Source of the DNA: Elmis aenea
Taxonomy: Eukaryota > Arthropoda > Insecta > Coleoptera > Elmidae
DNA length: 64,000 nucleotides
Reading direction: 5' to 3'
NCBI GenBank assembly: GCA_947652605.1
Contig: OX393580.1
Span: 18,000,159 to 18,064,158 of the forward strand
Numbering within the stretch: position 1 is the stretch's first letter; every line of letters begins with the position of its first letter. Positions 33,231-44,786 of this stretch are shown here, piece by piece. The notes beneath the pieces are model-generated. The model ran no database searches, was not told the DNA's origin, and was given only the letters and a program-made list of their open reading frames with translations. Made by a program: the position numbers and the translations under genes.

Positions 33231-35086
33231 CAGGGCAAGCAACCGGTTTTTTAAACCGCTTAGTTCAAAAACTGGTTAACGGTTATTTTCTGTCCGTAAA
33301 AGTCATTTTTTACCGAAACCGTTAATTTTAATGGCATGAAAAACGGTAACCTCTAACCAAAATAATTAAAAATCGTTTTTTTTAATTCTTTTTTTAATAA
33401 AAATTACTTTAAAAAAATACGGAATCTGTATTAAATGCGATTAGTTTACCAGAAATCATTACTGAACGCTTGATTTTACATATACAGGGTGTTTCAGACC
33501 ACCCGTACCAGCACTTTTATTCGAAAATGCGACGTCTGACAAAGATAGGGGAAAAAATTATGTCAAAAGTGCTTATACAGAATTGACTGACGCTATACCG
33601 GTTTTGGTGATTAAACCGGAAATGGTCAAATCCGAAAGTAACTTTAAAAACTTGTCTAGAAATGTCAAAGTAAACTTACGTCAAAATTGACAAAGATAGG
33701 GGGAAAAAAATATGACAAAAGTGCATACGCAGAATTGACTGACGCTATAGCGGTTTCGTGATTAAACCGGAAATGGCCAAATCCGGAAGTAACTTTAAAA
33801 GCTTGAACGGAACCATCCAGTTTTTATTGCATAATTGAAAAGATGTTTAATAAAAAAACACTTTTTACTTGAAAAATTTTTTGATTATCAGTATCTACAG
33901 TTTGTAATCCATTGGACTAAATCATAACAATGGGTATTCAAAATCCAATTCGCATGTAACTGAGTTCTGGACACCCCTTTTTTTTCTTTAATTTTTTATT
34001 TAATTAAATGAAATTTTGGACATATGATATGTGTAAAAAAAAACGATTATTTGAACATATGTACACTATTGTTTCACTTCCGGTTTCGGCGAAAATGACC
34101 CTAAGTTTGTTATTTCAAATAGAACACCCTGTAGATTTTTACATTTTTAAAAAGAGGAGACAGTTTTTAATACAACTGCACTACTTTGGTTAATGTTTAT
34201 AACCTCAAATAATTTTTGGACGATTATTTTTTTTTTAATTGAGTGGGAGTCAATTTTTTTAAACGGAATGGTAGTGCAACGTAGCAAATGTAACCAAAAT
34301 AGTGCAGTTGTATTCCAAATTGCTTCCTATTTCCAAAAATGTAAAAATATACAAGGGGTTCCATTTGATAACAAAGTTAGTGTCATTTCCGGCGAAACCG
34401 GAAGTGAAATAATAGTGTACATTTGTACAAATAAATGGGGTTTCTACACATAGCATATGTCTAAAATTTCATTTTATTAAATACAACACTAAAGAAAAAA
34501 GAGGGTGTCCAGAACTCAGTTACATGCAAATAGGGTTTTAAATATTGTTATGATTTAGGTCCAATGGATTACAAACTATACCGATAATCCAAAGATTTTT
34601 CAAGTAAAAGTGTTTATTTATCAAATATCTATCTAATTATGCAATAAAAGCCGGATGATACCTATTAAATTTTTAAAGTTACTTTCGGATTTGGCCACCT
34701 CCAGTTTAATCAAGAAAACCGTTATAGCGTCAGTCAATTCTGTATATGCACTTTTGTCATAAAATTGTTTTCCCCATCTCTGTCAGACGTCGTATTTTCG
34801 AATAAAAGTGCTGGTACGGGTGGTCTGAAACACCCTGTATATTATAAAATTATAAATAGATAATATCTTTTCATACTTTGCATTCCTAATCTAAATAATG
34901 TCAAAAACCGTTTTTTAACCGTTTTTTAAAATGGGTTTAAAATTCAAATCGTTTTTTTTTTACAGAAAACCAGCTTTTTTACTAAAAAAAAAACCTTTTT
35001 TAAAGAAAAACCGTTATAAAAAGAAAGTTATCGCTTTTGGTTAACCGTTAACCGTTAACCAAATTTGTTTTCGGTTTCGAACCCTA
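33231..35086. mobile_element. hAT element with GGTTAACC-rich ends
   Basis: Left end CAGGGCAAGCAACCGGTTTT; right end, inverted, TAGGGTTCGAAACCGAAAAC. Flanks are GTTTATAA (33223-33230) and GTTTATGA (35087-35094), one mismatch in 8. Both subterminal regions are full of AACCG, GGTTAAC and AACCGTTAACC repeats, which look like transposase-binding sites. The middle 1.35 kb is the foldback 33485-34837, inserted at TA. Without that insertion the element would be about 500 bp, so it is non-autonomous. Confidence 0.85.
33485..34837. mobile_element. TA-flanked foldback with a duplicated left-arm block
   Basis: Ends CAGGGTGTTTCAGACCACCC and its inverse, TA on both sides. The left arm contains a tandem duplication: the block with TTGACTGACGCTAT and ACCGGAAATGG occurs near 33580-33635 and again near 33735-33795, while the right arm has it once (34680-34750). 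The inner parts of both arms contain the shared module GAACACCCTGTA-GATTTTTACATTTTT seen in other foldbacks. No coding capacity. Confidence 0.85.
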
Positions 35087-35960
35087 GTTTATGATGGCTG
35101 CAAAAAAACTTAGATTTCATTTATGTCTTTCACTTTTGACATTAGTCAAGCTGAATTAATTGACAATAAAATAAATATTAAGCTGCAAAAAAATTAAATC
35201 CGTACCTTCTGACTTCTTTACCATCGTTTAAAATGTGGTTAGGAGCTTCTGAGCTTCTGAGGAAGGGAAAGGAAGAATGGTCAAGTGCATATTTGCTGAA
35301 GAAAATTGCTTTAAACTTACTAAAAAATAATTTTGAAAATTTTTTACCTTGTTTTTTATTCACAATCAATTTAGCTTGGCCCTTGGATCAGGATGTGGTG
35401 ATGTTAAAACTCACCCATCGCCTACGCCATAAAAAAGCAATCGGGGTTACGCAGCGAATGCTCAATTACAGTTTAAAATTTATGCTCTCTTACACACGCT
35501 TGTTCGTATGAATTAGACAAATTGCCGTTTTCATTGGGTTTGTTCAAAGGTTCACTTATGCGATTCATTCGTTTACTGTAACAGAGAGATCGTAGTAAAG
35601 CGCTGAATTGCACAACCCAAATTTCATTATTAGTTCCTATATAGAAACGCTTTAATCTAGCAGATGCATTAACCCCTTTTACAAGCAATTTTCGCTGTAA
35701 TAAATTTAGCTACGTTGAGATTTATAATTTCATAAAATATTAATTTAATTCCGGTTGGTGCTAAATGTGTAGCGCTTTGTTAATTTGTAGTGGACTCCCT
35801 GCGCGTGCAAGGAGCATCATTTTATGAAAATTGGTGATAAAAATCAATCTCGGTATCTTTGTTCTATTTCAATTCATACACAGTTCCACAGCTTCTCCAA
35901 TAATGCAAAAATTACAGTTTTGAACTGGCCTAAGAAGTCTAATTTTTTACAAAAAGCTGA
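35087..35960. other. Non-coding stretch
   Basis: Overlapping short open stretches on both strands (35178-35688) have no recognisable motif. Nothing else seen. Confidence 0.4.
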
Positions 35961-36303
35961 CAAAGGAAGGTCACGATACGTTGCCGCTAGAATGTGATTA
36001 AGTACATCAAAACTAAATGTTTTGCAGAGTGATACCTGCCACTGGCCATTTTCTTCGGAAAAATAAGGGAAAAACTAAAAAATTTAATTTAAAAAATTAT
36101 TTTTGCGTTCGCGTTGGCCATAAAATCGTCAGAGACAAAATCAAAGTTTTTTTTACTAATGCGCGCATCCTTTGCAAGCAAAATGGTGCAAAGTTTTTGA
36201 AACAATCTTAAACGGTTCCGGAGAAAAATGCAAAATACGAGGCCTTTGTAAAAACAGTCTTTCCTATGTTAAACGCCTATGCAAGTCGCCGTGTCCGGAA
36301 CAT

Positions 36304-36498
36304 TCTTCGCCCACAATTCTTCGCCCACAATTCTTCGCCCACAATTCTTCGCCCACAATTCTTCGCCCACAATTCTTCGCCCACAATTCTTCGCCCACAA
36401 TTCTTCGCCCACAATTCTTCGCCTCCACAATTCTTCGCCCACAATTCTTCGCCCACAATTCTTCGCCCACACAATTCTTCGCCGCCACAATTTTTCGC
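36304..36498. repeat. 14-bp minisatellite, about 13 units
   Basis: The unit CTTCGCCCACAATT repeats head to tail: eight perfect copies from 36304 to 36415, then units of 16, 14, 14, 16 and 16 bp with small insertions, ending near 36498. A unit of 14 bp steps through all three frames, and no frame meets a stop, so every frame on both strands stays open. This explains the stack of long overlapping open stretches here. Confidence 0.95.
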
Positions 36499-36711
36499 CG
36501 CATACAAGCATATCACAAATTTTGTTTGTAATGTGATTTTTTTTATTTCACAACATACGCTATTTATGTAGCAATTTTTAAACATAATATTAAAAGACGA
36601 AGTATTAATATACAATAAACAACTTTAGGCTAATGGCTAATATAAAATAATCTGTAAAAATTACGTTATAAATAAAAACAATCACATTTACAAAATTTGT
36701 GATAGGCTTGT

Positions 36712-36805
36712 ATGCGGCGAAAAATTGTGGCGGAGAAGAATTGTGGCGGCGAAGAATTGTGTAGGCGAAGACATGTGGGCGAAGAATTGTGGGCGAAGAA
36801 TGTTC
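36712..36805. repeat. Inverted remnant of the same minisatellite
   Basis: About six degenerate copies of the inverse unit (GGGCGAAGAATTGT-like) at the start of the right arm. It has fewer and more varied copies than the left arm, so the arrays changed length independently after the palindrome formed. Confidence 0.85.
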
Positions 36806-37180
36806 CTAGACCTTCAAGTCGCATAGATCTAGTCATACAGATATACCACAACTCCTCAAATCATAGCGCTTATGCAAGCGTTTCGTTTTTGACGTTTTTC
36901 TCCGAAACCGTTCAAGATTTTTTTAAAACTTTGCACCATTTTACTTGCAATGGATGCGCGCCTTGGAAAATAGAAGATGTTCGATTTTGTCTTTGACGGT
37001 TTCATGGCCAACGCGATCGCAAACGTGACCTTTTTATACCAATTTTTCGGTTTATCCCCTATTTTTTCTAAAGAAATGGCCAATGGCACGTATAAATCTG
37101 GAAAACATTTGTTTTTATGTCCTTGATGCGATAAACACAGCCTTAATCAAATTCTAGCAACGTATCGTGACCCTCCCTTG

Positions 37181-39194
37181 TGAGGTAAACTAACCACTAC
37201 ATACACCAAGCACGCAATAAAATGGACTTGGTGAAATAAGACTTGCAAAGAGAATTATTAATTCCCTCCCTATCACTGGCCCAAAAAAAAAACGCAGAAA
37301 TGTTTTAAGTTTAGCCTCTTCATCGTGTTTTTTTTATCAAATTTGCGAGCTCACAATCATTCGCATTTTTTGCTAAAAATAATATTTATTTTCTCTTTAC
37401 ATGTTTGCCTGATCGATCTCCCAGTTTTGTGCGTTTCGCTACAATCCGAATATCGTTCAGGGCTTAAACGTGCCCTAACCGTTCTCGAGGTTATTTTGCA
37501 GTGTTTGCCTTCGTATGGCCTTAAAACACGTGCTGGCACCACGAGTTTAACCCGGTTTACCCCCCAAGTTTCTTTAAGTAAGCTGCACAAGTGCTTCGTT
37601 ATGAAAATTTAACGTATTAAAGTTGATTTGCAAGAATATGACGTGCAGAAAAGTCTAACTTTACGTTTTGTTTTTTTTTTTAATCGAATTGATGCTCAAA
37701 TGTTTCTTGTAGTGTGAATTTTGTTTCTGAAAACAACCAGCTTTGATACAATCCAATAATTGACTTAGATACACACGGAATAATTCTTAAGGCAAAAATA
37801 CGTTTTCTTTAATGCTAAAGTGTACTCGACTTACAGTTTATTCTATAAAAAGTAGAATAATAATCTTAGAAACCATGTACTAGTGGTAATTATAGTTCAG
37901 TAAATTAACCTTTGCCAATTTTACAGTTGGAAAATACTAATACAATACAGCTAGTGGATGTAACAATGCAAAAACTTTCTCTCTGTAACGTTACTAAAGT
38001 TTTATGTACCCAAAGCGAATACAGTCAAAAACCTTTTTATTTAACATAGTAAAAACTGTACGCTCACATTTTCTGTATATAAAATGTATTATTCTTCAAC
38101 AGCTTGTAAACACTAAATTTCGACAAAAACGTTTATACACTCAAATAAACTGAAATATCCGAATGTACATAAAATGACGTATTTTCATTAACGATTTAGA
38201 TTCGAACAAAATTTGTATTCGTGTAATATAGACGCTAATAATGAAGTATTAAATCTTTGAAATACTCATTTCTCATTGGCTTGTTGAATTTTAAATCCTC
38301 TGTTGCCCTAAAACTCATTAATATATTCTTTAACGCAGTTATTAAAACAAATAACTTTAATATTTTCCAAAACAGCCGTTCAAAATACTTTTTTATGTAA
38401 AGCGATGCAGGCAGTAGGTAATATTGTAGTTCATATAGTTTATGACATTTTTTGGGTTTTTTCAAATTTAAACTCCTAATCACAAGAAAAACTTATGGAT
38501 GTATTTACTTGAAGAATCACTGGATTGAAGTTATTCAAGGTATTTTCACAGTAAATTGTTTAATTAAATTTCAAACGATGAACCACAGTTGCAATACATC
38601 AAAGCGAATAACATAATACTGCAACATACCACTGCAAATTAAACGTAAATGAAACTAAATGTTATTCTATAATCGTCTGCATTTAACGCAGTGTTAAAAT
38701 TGCCTAACAAAGTTTTCCATTATTGCAATATGATCATCGTAGATAACTTAAAATCAAAAAATAATCAACTTTCTTATTTCAAATTTGCATATTTTTTTAT
38801 AACTTTTTCACGTTTGTGTACACAGATGTCATTCTTTGGCGAAATTTTAAATTTAAACTCGAAAAAATACATGACTTCCCAAAACTTTTTAAATTAACCA
38901 CGGTCTATTAGGTCATAATTATAAAAGATTATCATTATGATGGCTCCAGAATATTTTCAAATATGCAAATTTAACTTTAATTTACATTTTAATCGCCTGC
39001 CAAGCAGTAATGATTAAGAATTTATTTTGGTGCTTTAAAGTACTTAGATTTTATAACAAAAAGGCATCGCTTTCGCTAGGGTTACTTTTCTTTATATAGA
39101 AGACTTTATTTAATTTAAATTTATTTCAAGAATGTTACTCAACTAAAAAAACAAAACCTCAAACAAACTATTAATATTGCTAAATTGTATACCA
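37181..39194. other. Non-coding stretch
   Basis: No gene recognised. A GC-richer patch at 37325-37620 has overlapping open stretches on both strands but no motif I know. Confidence 0.4.
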
Positions 39195-39255
39195 AGAGTT
39201 AATATATTTTTTCTAGTACCACTAATGTAAATGACTCTTAACGTGTAGCCTGCAT

Positions 39256-39627
39256 GTGTTACCGTGAGCGCTATTGGTCATCCCTACTCGACTCTTCGAC
39301 CAATAGCGTGCCACGCTCTGGCACGCACCCGGGTACTGGTCAAATTGCACGCTCTGGAAGTCACTTCTGGTACACGAATAATACTTATTATTTCAAGTGC
39401 TAAAGTAAGACTTCGAGGCTCGCACCACAGCGGAGTACGCAATGCAGTGGTGCGCAGCCAACCAAGTTCGCTACTCCGACGTCATTTCGCTATGGTTCAT
39501 AATACCATATCATCCATCAACGCTGTCACCTGGAGGCTATTGCCGACCCGGCACCTCCACCACTACGAAGGGGACACCGTCGCCTCCACCATCGAATACT
39601 CCGCCGTTAAAATCCGTTCGGTGATAA
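39256..39627 (+). repeat. 5' long terminal repeat
   Basis: Begins GTGTTACCGTGAGCGCTATT and ends near GGTGATAA. Aligns with 41048-41409 throughout, with a few substitutions and indels, notably around 39320 (loss of TATAAGTA compared with the 3' copy) and 39575-39600. The 3' copy keeps a TATAAGTA that could be a TATA box. Confidence 0.88.
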
Positions 39628-39645
39628 TTGGCGCCCAAAACGTTT
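39628..39645 (+). other. Primer-binding site of the LTR element
   Basis: TTGGCGCCCAAAACGTTTGG directly follows the 5' repeat. TGGCGCCCAA is the start expected for a binding site of a lysine-type tRNA 3' end; the match weakens after that. Confidence 0.6.
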
Positions 39646-41033
39646 GGAAGAACCCGCTCTGCTCAACCAGCTAGCCGTCTCTATTGCCGACGCACCATCT
39701 CCATTGCCGTCTCACCGTCAATCCAACAACGGCAATCCATATGTGTTTACCTAACACAGCCACTGCAACCAGCAGCACCATTCACCCTTCTGGAGGAGGG
39801 TAACCCTCCAGTGGCGCCCAACATCATCATCATCGTTCCAACCTGGAGAACCACCAACCTGACAACCGGCAGCACAGTTCCGTTCGAAACATCGCCGATG
39901 CTCCGACTACTCCGTCAACGCCAGTCCGCAAGCCGCCTTTGACCACGCCGAGCCGACACATGCGCCCGCATAACCGCGCTCCTGGTCAGGCCTTCGACTG
40001 GCACTCCCACAGACAGCATCGCCGACATCGACAGCTACCTTCAGCCGTTGTCTCAAGCTCCCAGGGGAACCACATCAACTACATAAACATCCTTCCTACT
40101 TACTTTCCTATTCCAACTTCCATCATCGACACAACTTCCTACCACTCGCACACTTCCAAACACCCTTCAACGTTCACGCAAACCAATGGACCAACTCCGA
40201 CGACTACAGATGCTACAACAGTCATCGTGGCACAGCTTACATCGTGGTCAACGTCTTTCCACCACGTCAGCTCACAAGCCGCCTTTCGTCCAGCCGAGCC
40301 ATTCCAGGGTGTCCCCACTGACTCAAACCGCCGCGCTCCTGGAGAAGCCCTCTGAGTGACGCATGGGACATTATCACGCTAGGCTATCCCACGTGTGAGC
40401 CCCACTGCTCACACAGCCTCCGTAAGAAGTCCAGCCGCCAGGAAAACGACGTCCGACTCCATCCGATCGCCACATCCAAGTCCCGGGGGGACGCTCATCG
40501 TCGCAGCGCCCGCTGTCCATGACGTCACGTTCCTTTATCGCTCCTAGGGTACGATGGGCCTCCGCGGCTAACGATACCGTATCCCAACCTACGAGCAAGA
40601 AGCGAACCTCTGACGTCCACATCGTGCCACGCCAGTCTTGTCATTATTGGAAACCACTCCATCCAACCCCCGAGGACCCAACGTCATCATCACCCTCTGG
40701 TCCACATCGACACCAACCAGCGTGAACACCACACTTCTCGAAGCCATTGAAGCAGCCACTACGCCTGACGTCAAGCCCAGCCGACCACCACGCCGAGCCA
40801 AGGACACGCTCCTTACCACTGCGCTCCGGGATGGTCGACCTTGCCGTCCGACTCAAACGCTGCCTCCAACCGGTCGACTCTGCCATCCAGGCCAACTCAC
40901 TTGTATATACGTAACTTATTCTTTCTTGTACATTTCTCTATTTTCATACTTGTACATTTCGAATATTTTTGTATATTACCGCTCTTGTATATTTTTTGTA
41001 AATAAAAAGATTTACCACCGTGCAATTTGACCT

Positions 41034-41047
41034 TCGAGGAAGGGGTG
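41034..41047 (+). other. Polypurine tract of the LTR element
   Basis: CGAGGAAGGGGTG immediately before the 3' repeat, the usual place for plus-strand priming in LTR retrotransposons. Confidence 0.6.
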
Positions 41048-41409
41048 GTGTTACCGGGAGCGCTATTGGTCATCCCTACTCCACTCTTCGACCAATAGCG
41101 TGCCACGCTCTGGCACGCACCCGGGTATAAGTACTGGTCAAATTGCACGCTCTGGAAATCACTTCTGGTACACGAATAAGACTTATTATTTCAAGTGCTA
41201 AAGTAAGACTTCGAGGCTCGCACCACAGCGGAGTACGCAATGCAGTGGTGCGCAGCCTCAACCAAATTCGCTACTCCGTCATTTCGCTATGGTTTATTAT
41301 ACCATATCATCCATCAACGCTGTCACCTGGAGGCTATTGCCGACCCGGCACCTCCACCACTACGTAGCGGACCATCGCCTCCGCTGTTTAAAACCCGTTC
41401 GGTGATACA
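41048..41409 (+). repeat. 3' long terminal repeat
   Basis: Begins GTGTTACCGGGAGCGCTATT and ends GGTTCGGTGATACA-like at 41409. Contains CGGGTATAAGTACTGG, a likely promoter box absent from the 5' copy. Confidence 0.88.
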
Positions 41410-41700
41410 TGCATCTGTCCTAACGCACGGTAAGCAAAACGCACACTTGTCTAGAATGATCAAGTAGCCTTACGTCAAACTACCTGTATGCATAGTAGGT
41501 GAGTTATAACGCACGGTAAGCAAAAACGCACACTTATCTAGAAACGTCAAAGTAAGCTTACGTCAAAATTGACAAGACAACGTAATTGCATGTGTATATT
41601 AGCCAAAAATCGTATGTATTATGTGTTCGTAGAAAAAGTACAACTCTTGTTATGTAATATACTATTAACTTGCTTTCCTTTAATAAAGTTTTCATTAAAA

Positions 41701-44700
41701 GTTAGTCTGTACTTTTATTGAATTTAACTGACTACTTAAATTTAAAAAATCAGTAGCTAGCCCAAACAAGATATCACTTGTATGCCTCTAATATTAGCCA
41801 GTAACGCTTCATAGATATGCGAACGTAAAATTATAATTTCCCTCTACAAATTTATTGTTAAAATGCCATTAAAAGTCGTCATTTTTAAAAGCTTTACATT
41901 TTTACCTTCAAACACTGTTGTTGACAACTAACTTGCTTAAAACATCTAAAAGATATATAATTTATCTGAACAAACTGATTGAAAGCTTTAATGTTGAAAC
42001 AGTTGAATCCTCTTTATTCCTTCGTAATAGGATATTTTCGAGAAAAGTAATTGTTTTTATACAGTATCGGACAGCAATGGGACACTTTTGTGAGTAATCC
42101 TCGGTTAAATAAAAGAAAAGTAAAAAGGATAAATCCATTTGCTATAAAAAAATAAATTGGGTAAGTTTAGTGGGTTTTCCAAGGATCTTTTGTGAGTTGT
42201 AGAACCTAGGGATGATTCTTTTTCCTTTTGTTTCAGCTGTATTAGTTTCAAATCCATTATAGAGCTAATTAAATTTTCATATACACACAGAGACGAGCAT
42301 TAACATTTTAATCCTTTAAATTTAAGTTACTCTAATGATAACAGTTGAAAATAAAACATCAAATAAGATATGGATGTATTCTATTTGGTTAGCTTTTAAA
42401 ATACCCATTTAATATACATCTATTTAGGCAAATAGTAGGTAAAATAAAAAATAAATGAAAACGAATGCTTACTGCATCTCCTTTGAGAATTTCTTTAAAT
42501 ATTTTAAACATATTCTGCTCCGTTGCTCATTCTGACCTGCTTTTTCTAAATTTAATGGTTCTGTCTCGTAATAGCACTCATCGAAATTACCTCTTTGCAA
42601 GATGCCCTTAAGTAAATACGGTTGATTATGACAGAACATTCTTTTTTGCCACACAAAGCAAGCCTTAAAAAAGGCAATACTCAAAGTGAAAGTAATACTC
42701 GATCGATTACAAATGATATTGAAGAACTGGACATTGATACAGCATGGATACTGATGTTTTTTCAGCGTTTCCTTCACATTTTTCTTTGCTAATTTTTATT
42801 ATTTCGTACCTAGAAAGTTTTAATTAAACTTCGGAATTAGACTGAAAACATTCGGTAAACTTTTGATAATATCTTTCTAAAGAGCCTGTTAAAGCTCGTT
42901 TCAAACCACTGAATTGCTTCTCCATAAAGATTAGATTAAGAGCAGTCGTTTCTTGTTGAAATCTAAAGACTTACATGTGTCTATTGTGGCAAAATGTGAA
43001 TTCTATGGAAAGCTTTAATCCGGGTAGTATTACCTAGGGAAACAACCTCCATTAACGACAAGTTAACACTCTGTCATTGTGCAAATTTTGTCACCCTTGG
43101 TTATCGAAATAATTATCAGAATATTATGTAAGTTCTATCAGACCAGACTTTGGACTAACGAAATTTACAGCTGAAATTGAGCACGTTCTATTGTGGATAT
43201 CTCTGATACAAAAACAGAAATTTCTGTGAGAGTGGCAGAATTTTAAAGGGGGTTTCTGAAGGAGTCTACAGCAATTATTAGGCAAAATTTGTCTTTGATT
43301 TTTGATCGTGTGTTTTTCAGCGGATAATATTTGTTTTATTGTCCTTAAATGAAGATAAAAGTTGCAACTGAAATGATTATTGAATTATGTAGATCCCAGA
43401 CACAATAGGGGGATTAAAAAATTATAAATACCAAGTCTAGACAATTTCAAAAGTTGTAAGTAAATTTGCTCGATTAACCAATTTTAAATTTTCACCTAGC
43501 ATTTTTCAGTTCAGTTCATTTACCTTCTCTCGTATAACTTAATTTGTCGGTATTAGGCGTTAATAAGCTATTAATATTAATATTTTGTTAATTACATTCC
43601 GTTTTCTTTGGCTGAAAAAATCCCGAAAACTGGTAATGGCGTACTTTGAACACTATATTTTATTCATGAACACTTTTAAACGCAAAATTTGCCGCAGAAG
43701 TTCTTTCATGATATTAAAAGGCTTTTAGTCAACCTTCGTGTCATTTTATGTGACGGTTATTTTTATTTTTGGATGAACAGGTAGATCCTGAGCGTGGCTT
43801 AAACGATTCCATCACGCAAGTCAATTTTGTTGTCCGCATTTTTCTCTCATATTTACAAGGGCGTTAAGTGTTAAAAATGGGACAAATGTCTTCATATTAA
43901 TAAAAATAAAACGAATTCTTTTTAATTATAATACAGTTTTAATTTTCGAAACGTTAACAAAAAAATACTTCTTCCTATGCCTAAATTATTTAAGTGATTT
44001 ATTTGATAATACAAATTTAATAATTTTAAAATCACTAATGACTTTGTATTTATTAATAGCTTGGCATACATGTGATTTTCCATTAAAATTATTTATGTTT
44101 AGAAATGCTTTTATATAAATGATAATTTGGAAGTTGTTACTGCATAAATATTTTGACTTTTGCGAGGCAACATTTTTACATTTTGAGCGAAAATTTTATT
44201 TGCAATAAATCATTTTGAAAAGTATATGAAAAAAAAAATTCGTATTTTTTGCAAATTTCTAACCAATTTTTTTTATCTTGTTTTGTGAAAATCATCTAAT
44301 GAACAGCAAACGGCTGTAAAACTATAATTACTTCTGAAGAAAAGTTACTTGCATATTTTATTTTTAGGCATAAAATTACTTACATATTGTTTCGGTTCTA
44401 TTACACCCTATGACTAGAAAGGAAATATATTACAGGATAAATAGAATTACTCCTTTAAAATCATTGCTTTTAGAAAACCTTTGCTTTCCGACTATTATTG
44501 CTGCTTGTTAACTATAGCACCGTCTTGTAAAAACATTAAGGCTAAAGTTTTTATTAACTCTTATTTTAGCGTTACCCTATTTACAATAGAACTAAAACCA
44601 ATTATTTTAAGATTTTGTTAATGGAAAGCCTATTTGTTATTATCAATTCTGCTTTAAATCCAGTTTGAAATATTTTTAATGAATATCTTTTAGCAAAGTC

Positions 44701-44778
44701 CCTCTGTCTCGTACACACAAACAAAAATATCGTTAAGAAATATTGAAACATAAACCCACTCAAACACCATTATCCTTC
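41701..44778. other. Long non-coding stretch
   Basis: No confident gene or repeat. An ATG-started minus-strand frame at 42469-42777 (102 codons) contains CFVWQKRMFCHNQPYLLKG but no family I recognise. A single TACAGTATCGGACA sequence near 42060 resembles a Tc1-type end without a partner. Confidence 0.4.
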
Positions 44779-44786
44779 ATTATAAA

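Larger units (their letters stand above)
35961..37180. mobile_element. Foldback element with a minisatellite in both arms
   Basis: The ends CAAAGGAAGGTCACGATACG and the inverse of CAAGGGAGGGTCACGATACG match at 17 of 20 positions. The arms continue to mirror each other: TAGAATGTGATTAAG with its inverse, GTTTTGCAGAGT-like blocks, GGCCATTTCTT, and AACGGTTCCGGAGAAA. Toward the centre each arm ends in copies of a 14-bp unit (see 36304-36498 and 36712-36805). TGA borders both ends, perhaps a 3-bp target duplication, though that is weak. The superfamily is unknown. There is no credible gene; all open frames here come from the minisatellite. Confidence 0.75.
39256..41409 (+). mobile_element. Non-autonomous LTR retrotransposon
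   Basis: Two direct long terminal repeats (39256-39627 and 41048-41409) bound a 1.4-kb interior. A 5-bp duplication TGCAT lies at 39251-39255 and 41410-41414. A primer-binding site and a purine-rich tract sit at the expected places. The interior is strikingly rich in C and G compared with the window, and contains repeated phrases such as GCCGCCTTT and CACGCCGAGCC. Open stretches exist, but none shows gag zinc knuckles, protease, reverse transcriptase or integrase motifs. It must depend on a helper element. The repeats differ at several indels, so insertion is not very recent. Confidence 0.88.
39195..41700 (+). repeat. Dispersed repeat, copy 2, split by an LTR element
   Basis: The flanks of the LTR retrotransposon, 39195-39255 and 41410-41690, together match the inverse of 25015-25395. 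Example blocks: CACTAATGTAAATGACTCTT on the left and AGTTATAACGCACGGTAAGC on the right. The insertion site is thus confirmed by comparison with an unoccupied copy in the same window. The right part has two copies of a unit starting TAACGCACGGTAAGCAAAA. Confidence 0.75.

Noticed and set aside
36304..36498. CRISPR-like short regular repeats
   Set aside because: The units are contiguous 14-mers without spacers, and the genome is eukaryotic. It is a minisatellite.
36172..36615. Six overlapping long open frames on both strands
   Set aside because: They are produced by the 14-bp minisatellite, which has no stop in any frame and cycles through all of them. No gene is implied.
39628..41030. Several long open frames in the LTR element interior, possible gag
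   Set aside because: Frames overlap on both strands because the interior is GC-rich and stop-poor. I see no zinc knuckle, protease or polymerase motif.
42060..42090. Tc1-like end TACAGTATCGGACA
   Set aside because: No partner end or transposase within several kilobases.
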